The notes beneath the pieces are model-generated. The model ran no database searches, had not been told where the DNA came from, and saw nothing but the letters and a program-made list of their open reading frames with translations. Shown one piece after another: positions 58,516 to 64,000 of a stretch of 64,000 nucleotides of DNA. The stretch is from Bacillus sp. FSL K6-3431. Lineage in GTDB: Bacteria > Bacillota > Bacilli > Bacillales > Bacillaceae_C. Location: assembly GCF_038002605.1 (NCBI RefSeq), contig NZ_JBBOCT010000001.1, forward strand, positions 2,232,001 to 2,296,000, read 5' to 3'. A program made the translations under genes and the position numbers. How positions within the stretch are numbered: the stretch's first letter is position 1; each line of letters starts with the position of its first letter.

Positions 58516-59745
58516 TTATCCTGCATAACTTTTTGCACGTTGTTGTTGAGGCCCTTTATACCAGAAAACTAGTAAAAAAAACATTAGAATACCAGTAGCC
58601 CAAAATAACCATTGAAGACCAATGAAATCAATGACTAAGTAACCAATTAATGGCCCAAGTGCTGAACCAAGATCGACAAATAAAGTGTAATACGTCATTG
58701 TTTTTACGGATGAAATGTCACCCGATAAATCTGCCGCCATAGAATCACTAGTCGTAATTAATAATGTAGCTACTAATTGAAAAACAAGAATTACAAGAAT
58801 AAAAACGATAAATGGGATATTAAGTGGGATGATAAACAAGCAAATGGTTCCAAGTAATAGAGCAAACATTAATAAAGGGATTCTTCCAAATTTTTGATCC
58901 GACCATTTCCCGACAAGTGGTGCTAAAAAAGGATCTAACCCCATTCGAAAGGCTTGTAAAATCCCTGCAACAGCTACCGCTCCAACTGTAAAAGATAGAA
59001 ATACAAGATTTTCACCGATTTGATGTTCAATCACTTTGCTTAATGTCGATGTAAATATTCCGTATACAACAAAGGCAACCAATAAACCATTCAATAATAC
59101 AGGTAAAAGTTTTTTTCGATTAACTAAACTGGAAGGATGATCCTCTCTTTTCTCTATCCCCGCATCACTTACCGTATTAGGAACATAACGGATAACAAAT
59201 GGGATACTACATATACCCAAAATTGCAAACACTGTTGTGATTGTTGGGATTCCTACAATTTCGGTAAAAATGCCACCTATTAACATACCAAATAAAGTAC
59301 CTAAGCCCCAAAGACCATTATATAAACCAATAAAATGGCCTCTTGTTTGACGATCACTACACGAAATCACGGTTAAGTATCCCCCTAAACGTAGAAAGGA
59401 CCAAGCGATCCCCCATAGAATACGCATAGCAAGCAATAACCAAAAACCTTTTAAAGTACCATAAGAGTAGGTAGAAATAATGGCAAGAATAACAGCTAGC
59501 AGTAATCCCGTTCTTTTATTCATATTTTGATAACACCAACCTACTAATGAATTGATAGGAAGGCGAATGATTCTATTCGCAGATAGTAGAACACCAATCT
59601 GCCACATTGATGTTAATCCAAAAAACTTCCAATATATCGGCATAACAATAAACAGCATTTCGTTACCTAATACACTGATCGCAGTTATTAAAGCGATAAT
59701 TACAACAGATTTTTTACCCGTATTTTCTATTTCCATAAGGTTCAA
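58516..59745 (-). CDS. MFS transporter, unknown substrate
   Basis: 409 residues starting at TTG 59745 (AAAGG 8 nt before). Twelve membrane helices with a central loop near 190-225 (NTVSDAGIEKREDHPSS); MFS motif A-like PINSLVGWCYQNMNKRTG and DPFLAPLVGKWSDQKFGRIP. Could export a drug or sugar. It lies between the DeoR gene and the ABC operon, all on the minus strand, so it may belong to the sugar region. Confidence 0.88.
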   Translation of the reverse strand: MNLMEIENTGKKSVVIIALITAISVLGNEMLFIVMPIYWKFFGLTSMWQIGVLLSANRIIRLPINSLVGWCYQNMNKRTGLLLAVILAIISTYSYGTLKGFWLLLAMRILWGIAWSFLRLGGYLTVISCSDRQTRGHFIGLYNGLWGLGTLFGMLIGGIFTEIVGIPTITTVFAILGICSIPFVIRYVPNTVSDAGIEKREDHPSSLVNRKKLLPVLLNGLLVAFVVYGIFTSTLSKVIEHQIGENLVFLSFTVGAVAVAGILQAFRMGLDPFLAPLVGKWSDQKFGRIPLLMFALLLGTICLFIIPLNIPFIVFILVILVFQLVATLLITTSDSMAADLSGDISSVKTMTYYTLFVDLGSALGPLIGYLVIDFIGLQWLFWATGILMFFLLVFWYKGPQQQRAKSYAG

Positions 59746-60106
59746 TATATATCCTTTCGAAAAGTATTTGAAGTATTGAGTTAAGCCTACTTTTTTATCC
59801 TATAGTTGTGGCCTGTTATTATGCTTTTCAAGGCATAGAAAGGCATCTTTCCATTTCTGTGGGCTGGTTTTCATCAAGTGAAAACTAACAGATGAGAAAT
59901 ATGCCTTAATATCTATCAATATGATAAGCCAATAAATGTCATAAGCAAATTTTTTTTATTGTTCTTTGGTCCTTCTTTAGGAGAAAGCGTAGGTGAGAGT
60001 TACCAATTAGGTGGGGCTCTCCCCCACCTGATTCCCCGATGTTTCAGCTTACTGAAACGAGTTCACTTATGACATTCATCTATAATAGATTGAATTTATT
60101 AGCGGA
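59746..60106. other. Intergenic region MFS-DeoR
   Basis: 361 bp without a gene. Holds the palindrome AGGTGGGG-CTCTC-CCCCACCT (60009-60029), 80 nt after the deoR-like stop; no T-run, so a possible terminator or binding site. A promoter for the MFS gene should lie here but was not pinned down. Confidence 0.6.
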
Positions 60107-60892
60107 CTACTTAGCTGCTATCCATTCTACACTTTTTTGTTCCAGTATCGACGTCCACGAAGTCGGTGGTTCTTTGTCACTAATAATAACGTCTATCTTA
60201 TCTAAAGTGATAATGCTGCTAAATGACTGAACACCTATTTTACTATGATCAGCTAAGACAATGACTTCATTGGAATAAGAAGTCACTATTTTCGATATAG
60301 CAGATTCATTTAAGTCATAGTCGCTTATACCTGTTTTAACAGAAACGCCTCCAACTGAGAGAAAAGCTTTATCTACATAAAAATTCTTTAACATTTCTTC
60401 ACATAGATAACCACTTACAGACTGTTGATCGGGCGATACTTCCCCACCCAAAATGATTAACTTCCCTCTAAATAATCCTTGAGATAGCGAGTCTTTCAAG
60501 AAGTTTGCTGTAGGCAAAGAATTGGTGATGATAGTAAGTCGCTTAAAGCCTTCAATAAACTTTGCAGCCTCTAATACCGTTGTTCCAGTATCTAAAAAAA
60601 TAGTATCTCCATCATTAATAAGCAACGAAGCTTGTTTTCCAATGGATATTTTCTCTTCTCGATTGATAATCTGACGTTGTTGATATGGAGGCTCTCCATC
60701 TTCATATGAACTTTTCACAGCTCCACCGTAAACCCTTTTTAGCTTTTCAGTCTTCTCTAGCGCTTCCAAATCCCTTCGAATTGTTTCATTGGAAACTTGT
60801 AATTGCTCTGCTAACGAAACAACACGAACTTTGCCCCGTATGTCTATTTCATCCATAATAATCTTTTTTCTTTCCTCTGATAAAAGTGACAA
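60107..60892 (-). CDS. DeoR family transcriptional regulator
   Basis: About 261 residues: N-terminal DeoR helix-turn-helix (RKKIIMDEIDIRGKVRVVSL then VSNETIRRDLEALEKTEKL) and a DeoRC sugar-phosphate sensor domain (TIFLDTGTTVLEAAKF, NSLPTANFL, ADHSKIGVQSFSSI). Start at TTG 60892, with GGGGCGGAG 4 nt before; ATG 60919 is an alternative with a poor site. It probably represses the nearby sugar or phosphoesterase genes in the absence of a sugar phosphate. Confidence 0.88.
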   Translation of the reverse strand: MSLLSEERKKIIMDEIDIRGKVRVVSLAEQLQVSNETIRRDLEALEKTEKLKRVYGGAVKSSYEDGEPPYQQRQIINREEKISIGKQASLLINDGDTIFLDTGTTVLEAAKFIEGFKRLTIITNSLPTANFLKDSLSQGLFRGKLIILGGEVSPDQQSVSGYLCEEMLKNFYVDKAFLSVGGVSVKTGISDYDLNESAISKIVTSYSNEVIVLADHSKIGVQSFSSIITLDKIDVIISDKEPPTSWTSILEQKSVEWIAAK

Positions 60893-61173
60893 TTTACTCC
60901 GCCCCTTACTAAGGATCATTATTTTCCATCTAAAATAAATTGTTTTTGTTTTTCAATAACAACACGGCGGAATTTTCATTATTGATATCCGCAACAACTT
61001 CATTTCACCTAGAATCCTATTCAACTGGTTCATTTTTCAGAAAGCAGTTTGATATATAGCAATCTAAATCAATTATATTTTAATCTATCCATAGATGATA
61101 TATTTCCCATCGTATTTACTTGGTATATTACTACACCATATCCGGCATGGCTAACGATAGAGCTACCAAAAAT
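60893..61173. other. Intergenic region DeoR-PHP
   Basis: 281 bp, AT-rich. No gene, repeat or clear terminator was seen. Confidence 0.6.
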
Positions 61174-62196
61174 CTAATATGTATTTAGTATGTCACCAAT
61201 TTCAATTTTTTGTTTTATTTTTTTTCTTTGTTTAAACGTTGTTATTTGTTTGACTCCTAAGGACTGCAACATACCCAACTGCTCCAGAGCGTAGTTTCCT
61301 AGATCATCGGGAAAATGAGCATCAGAAGAAATAGTCATGCATACATGATGGTCAGCTAATACCTTCAGAAATGCTGGACTAGGGCACATTTCTTTAACTG
61401 GATAACGATAATAGAGTCCCGCATTAACTTCAGTAGCTGTATTAGTATCTAACAACTTTTTAGCAATCTGATGATAATAAGGAATTAACTTTTCTTCGTC
61501 CGGACGGTTACCAAATACTTTTAAATTATCAAGATGTGCAATATAATCAAAAATCCTTGAAGAAACAGCATTTTCAACAATATGAAAAAAATCTCTATAT
61601 AGTTCTAGTAAATCGTATTGCATAAACAAGTGCTGAGTCTCCGGATTATCAAATCCCCATCCATAGATGAAATGCACAGATCCGATGATATAGTCATATT
61701 GCTTTTCATGAAGAATATTTGTTAATTCTTCTTCTCCATTAAGAAAATAATCTGCTTCCATTCCTAATCGAAGCTCTATCCCTTCATTTTTCCACTTTTG
61801 TTTCGCATTCTCAATTAGCTGGATAAATGGATCAATTGATTCCACAGATACTTGATCTAACCACTTTTTCTGAATAGTTCCTAAGTGATCATTTTCTATA
61901 TATATATGTTTTTCATAGTAAGATTTGTATTCTTTGAAACGATAAAGATGGTCAACTATTCCTACTTCTCTTAGCCCTAATCGCTTTGCTTGCATTAAAT
62001 ATAAATCAAGCCATTCCATAGTATATGGACCGCTTTCTATTCGTTTTCCCAATAGCTCTGATGCTTCTACCATCCATTCGCGTGTATGTGCTTTATACTG
62101 TGAATCCCTTATATTTTTTATAGCATCAAATGTTCTTTTTAACCAATTCGAGGAATACGGACCTTCTTCTAGATGAATATGATAATCAACTTTCAA
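61174..62196 (-). CDS. PHP-domain phosphoesterase (HisJ-like)
   Basis: About 340 residues beginning after VDYHIHLEEGPYS, the PHP metal motif (HxH near the start). Further ligands: MEADYFLN, GSVHFIYGW, DYIAHLDNLK and TISSDAHFPDDLG. Histidinol-phosphate phosphatases of the HisJ type share these, but the sugar context suggests a sugar phosphate substrate. The start is TTG 62196 or GTG 62205; the site GGGTGG favours TTG. Downstream of the metallophosphoesterase by 27 nt. Confidence 0.85.
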   Translation of the reverse strand: MKVDYHIHLEEGPYSSNWLKRTFDAIKNIRDSQYKAHTREWMVEASELLGKRIESGPYTMEWLDLYLMQAKRLGLREVGIVDHLYRFKEYKSYYEKHIYIENDHLGTIQKKWLDQVSVESIDPFIQLIENAKQKWKNEGIELRLGMEADYFLNGEEELTNILHEKQYDYIIGSVHFIYGWGFDNPETQHLFMQYDLLELYRDFFHIVENAVSSRIFDYIAHLDNLKVFGNRPDEEKLIPYYHQIAKKLLDTNTATEVNAGLYYRYPVKEMCPSPAFLKVLADHHVCMTISSDAHFPDDLGNYALEQLGMLQSLGVKQITTFKQRKKIKQKIEIGDILNTY

Positions 62197-62232
62197 TTTG
62201 TCCACCCTTTTTTTAGATTTTTAAATAGATTC

Positions 62233-63153
62233 TTATACTTTATTATGAGTATAGAAAGAGGTAATTTCTCCGTTATCAAGGCGAATCCATGATTCAAATC
62301 GGCGTTCACCTTCAAAGAGACGAATCACTCTTGCTCCACGTTGCAACTCACCATAAGTGTTATACCCACTTACACGGCCATAACATAAGGATATACCGTA
62401 TAGCTCCCCACAATAATCATTATCATGATCGTGTCCCACAAACGTTCCCATAACGTCCCCGGATTCAAGGAGTGCTGTAAATAATCCACTATTAATCTTA
62501 GGGGCACAAACCTTTTCCATTCTAATTCCTGATACTTTTCCTACCTGTAAGACTTCATTATACTCAGGTATTGGAATATGAAAAAAGGCTAAAGCAGGAG
62601 CTGGTTTTTCTTTTACTTTTGCATATTTCTGTGACTCCGAAACAAACCAATTCACTTGATCGGAATGGATCCATTCATACCCACCAATATCCTCTGGAGC
62701 CAATGCTCCTGAATCTAAAAAGTATAGTAACGCTTCATTTTCTTCGCCTGTCGCTGATTGAATTGCTAGAGAGTAATTGCCCACACCATGTATATTTTCT
62801 GGACCAGTTATAGACACAGAACTATGATATCCCTCTTGAATTAGATGCAGTTCTTTCCTCGTTATTCCCTCTTCGGTATCATGATTTCCATAAACAATAG
62901 CAAATGGAATATCCCATTGAGAGATATGGTCCAATACTTTCCGATACGAATTATCTGGGCGATTAACACCTTCACTCCAGATAAGATCTCCTGTAATTAC
63001 GATTAAATCAGGCTGTTCTTGCTGGATAGATTCACTAATTAAAGTGAACGTCCGTGCATCATCTTTATGATCATCTTCACCGCTTACGTGCAAATCTGTA
63101 AACTGAATGATTTTAAATGACCGATCTTTACGAAACATTAGTTTTGATTCCAT
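62233..63153 (-). CDS. Calcineurin-like metallophosphoesterase
   Basis: 306 residues beginning MESKLMFRKDRSFKIIQFTD. Motifs DLHVSG, GDLIWSEG, YGNHDTEEG, ALAFFHIPIPEY and GHDHDNDY give the complete bimetal site. No signal peptide. Related to YkoQ/PAP-like cytosolic esterases; the substrate is unknown. AAGGAG lies 8 nt before ATG 63153. Followed by the PHP gene; likely one operon with the permease. Confidence 0.88.
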   Translation of the reverse strand: MESKLMFRKDRSFKIIQFTDLHVSGEDDHKDDARTFTLISESIQQEQPDLIVITGDLIWSEGVNRPDNSYRKVLDHISQWDIPFAIVYGNHDTEEGITRKELHLIQEGYHSSVSITGPENIHGVGNYSLAIQSATGEENEALLYFLDSGALAPEDIGGYEWIHSDQVNWFVSESQKYAKVKEKPAPALAFFHIPIPEYNEVLQVGKVSGIRMEKVCAPKINSGLFTALLESGDVMGTFVGHDHDNDYCGELYGISLCYGRVSGYNTYGELQRGARVIRLFEGERRFESWIRLDNGEITSFYTHNKV

Positions 63154-63167
63154 ATGTTCATCTCCTT

Positions 63168-64000
63168 TTATTCTTTTACAGAGCCGATATTGACCCCTTT
63201 GATGAAATGTTTTTGCAAGAGAGGATATACAAGAATAATTGGTGTTACGACAATGACAATTGTCGCCATTTTTAACGATTCACCGGTAATAAGAACTTTA
63301 TCTACTAGATCATAATTTGTACCTGATGAACGCAGCAATGCATTTTGCAATGCTTCTTGCCTCGTAAGCATTTCCTGAAGCAATGTGGACAAAGGCTTTA
63401 ATGATTGGTCACGCACATAGAAGGCACCTGAAAACCAGTCATTCCAATGTCCTACTGCGTTAAACAATCCAATTGCAGCGACAACCGGTATACTCATGGG
63501 CAATATAATTTTAAAGAAGATAGCAAAATCTCCACACCCATCAATTTTCGCCGCTTCTTCCACACTCTCTGGAATTTGATAAAAAAAAGTCCTCATAATA
63601 ATGATATTCCAGACGCTATATAATGAAGGAATAATATATACCCATATACTGTTAGTTAGTTGTAGTTCTTTTAACACCATATAATAAGGCACAATCCCAC
63701 CACTAAATAACATGGTAAAGAAAATAAAAAACGTAATTTGTTTTCTCCATGGCAATGTTTTACTTTTTAAAGCGTATGCAGCCATTGCCGTAAGAAAAAC
63801 ACTTATCAAGGTACCTAAAATTGTTCTGAATAATGATATATAAAAACCACCTAAAATACTTGATTGTGAAAATACTTCTTTAAAGTTGTCAAATGTCCAT
63901 TCTCTCGGCCAGAAATAAACTCCACCTTTTTGTGCATCTACACCGCTATTAAACGATAATGCAAATATGTTAATGAAAGGAAGTATGACTGTTAAACAAA
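63168..64000 (-). CDS. ABC permease, LplC type, start outside window
   Basis: 277 codons visible. Six-helix BPD_transp_1 protein with EAA motif PESVEEAAKIDGCGDFAIFF and the family end HFIKGVNIGSVKE. It resembles the permease at 56317-57306. The first part lies beyond the right edge. With the phosphoesterase genes it belongs to a second sugar operon. Confidence 0.9.
   Translation of the reverse strand, partial: CLTVILPFINIFALSFNSGVDAQKGGVYFWPREWTFDNFKEVFSQSSILGGFYISLFRTILGTLISVFLTAMAAYALKSKTLPWRKQITFFIFFTMLFSGGIVPYYMVLKELQLTNSIWVYIIPSLYSVWNIIIMRTFFYQIPESVEEAAKIDGCGDFAIFFKIILPMSIPVVAAIGLFNAVGHWNDWFSGAFYVRDQSLKPLSTLLQEMLTRQEALQNALLRSSGTNYDLVDKVLITGESLKMATIVIVVTPIILVYPLLQKHFIKGVNIGSVKE

Noticed and set aside
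1..64000. tRNA or rRNA genes
   Set aside because: No cloverleaf with conserved TTCGA-type arm or rRNA segment was recognised by eye; a tRNA scan would settle it.

Overview
The window looks like the chromosome of a low-GC, motile, endospore-forming Bacillota of the Bacillaceae/Planococcaceae type. The grounds are the Bacillus order hag-csrA-fliW-yviE-flgL-flgK-flgN ... flgM-yvyF-comFC-comFA-degV-degU-degS | yvyE, purine-rich Shine-Dalgarno sites, a CotA-like spore coat laccase and a YjcZ-type sporulation peptide. I do not name a genus. Layout: (1) 1-17.4 kb, minus strand: late flagellar genes, competence genes comFC/comFA, degV and the DegS-DegU two-component system. A block absent from this place in B. 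subtilis sits between flgN and flgM: a YaaR protein, a second flagellin with its own FliS-like chaperone, an FlhB-C-terminus-like protein and an 842-codon FliK-like protein. Between flgM and the FliK-like gene lies a strongly folded, gene-free segment (10198-10473) that resembles a stand-alone HEARO/omega-RNA-type element. SigD-type promoters precede hag and flgM, and the hag leader carries a textbook CsrA hairpin. (2) 17.6-46.2 kb: a 28.6 kb decayed prophage inserted between degS and yvyE. A 15-bp direct repeat (17631-17645 and 46230-46244) with mirror-image inner arms is the likely attL/attR pair, and a tyrosine integrase lies just inside the right end. Phage parts include a LexA-box YolD cassette, capsid N-terminus, tail fibre, holin, endolysin, DUF1064 protein, dUTPase, ATP-dependent ligase and methyltransferase pieces; most are frameshifted, stopped or fused by deletion. 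(3) Inside that island, 19.6-35.0 kb, is the most unusual feature: a run of single-gene units (four GNAT acetyltransferases, a nucleotidyltransferase-family protein, HAD and histidine phosphatase pseudogenes, two small membrane proteins, a methionine aminopeptidase, a DUF1349 protein, an Asp/Arg-repeat protein in two copies, small coiled-coil proteins). They are separated by recurrent structured boundary repeats with arms like TTCAACTAAC...GTTAGTTGAA, an asymmetric GGGTGC/GGCAG core and an internal terminator hairpin. The layout is like integron attC sites, but no integron integrase is in the window. Two insertion sequences (IS3-like, IS110-like), both damaged, lie in the array, and the IS3 sits inside one boundary repeat. 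(4) 46.3-64 kb: yvyE, then carbohydrate genes on the minus strand: two ROK sugar kinases, a family 1 glycosidase, a YesMN-type two-component system next to an LplABC-type ABC importer with a candidate cre site, an MFS transporter, a DeoR regulator, a PHP phosphoesterase, a metallophosphoesterase and the start of a second LplC-type permease. A dispersed MITE-like repeat occurs three times (11.4, 16.0 and 51.0 kb), one copy splitting degU from degS, and seven 41-bp tandem repeats lie between the two ROK kinase genes. How the parts work together: CsrA and FliW set flagellin translation, FlgM holds SigD until the hook is complete, FlgK/FlgL/FlgN/FliS finish and export the filament, and DegSU and ComFA/ComFC govern and carry out late-growth behaviours. 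The sugar region reads as sense (YesMN), import (LplABC), split (GH1) and phosphorylate (ROK).
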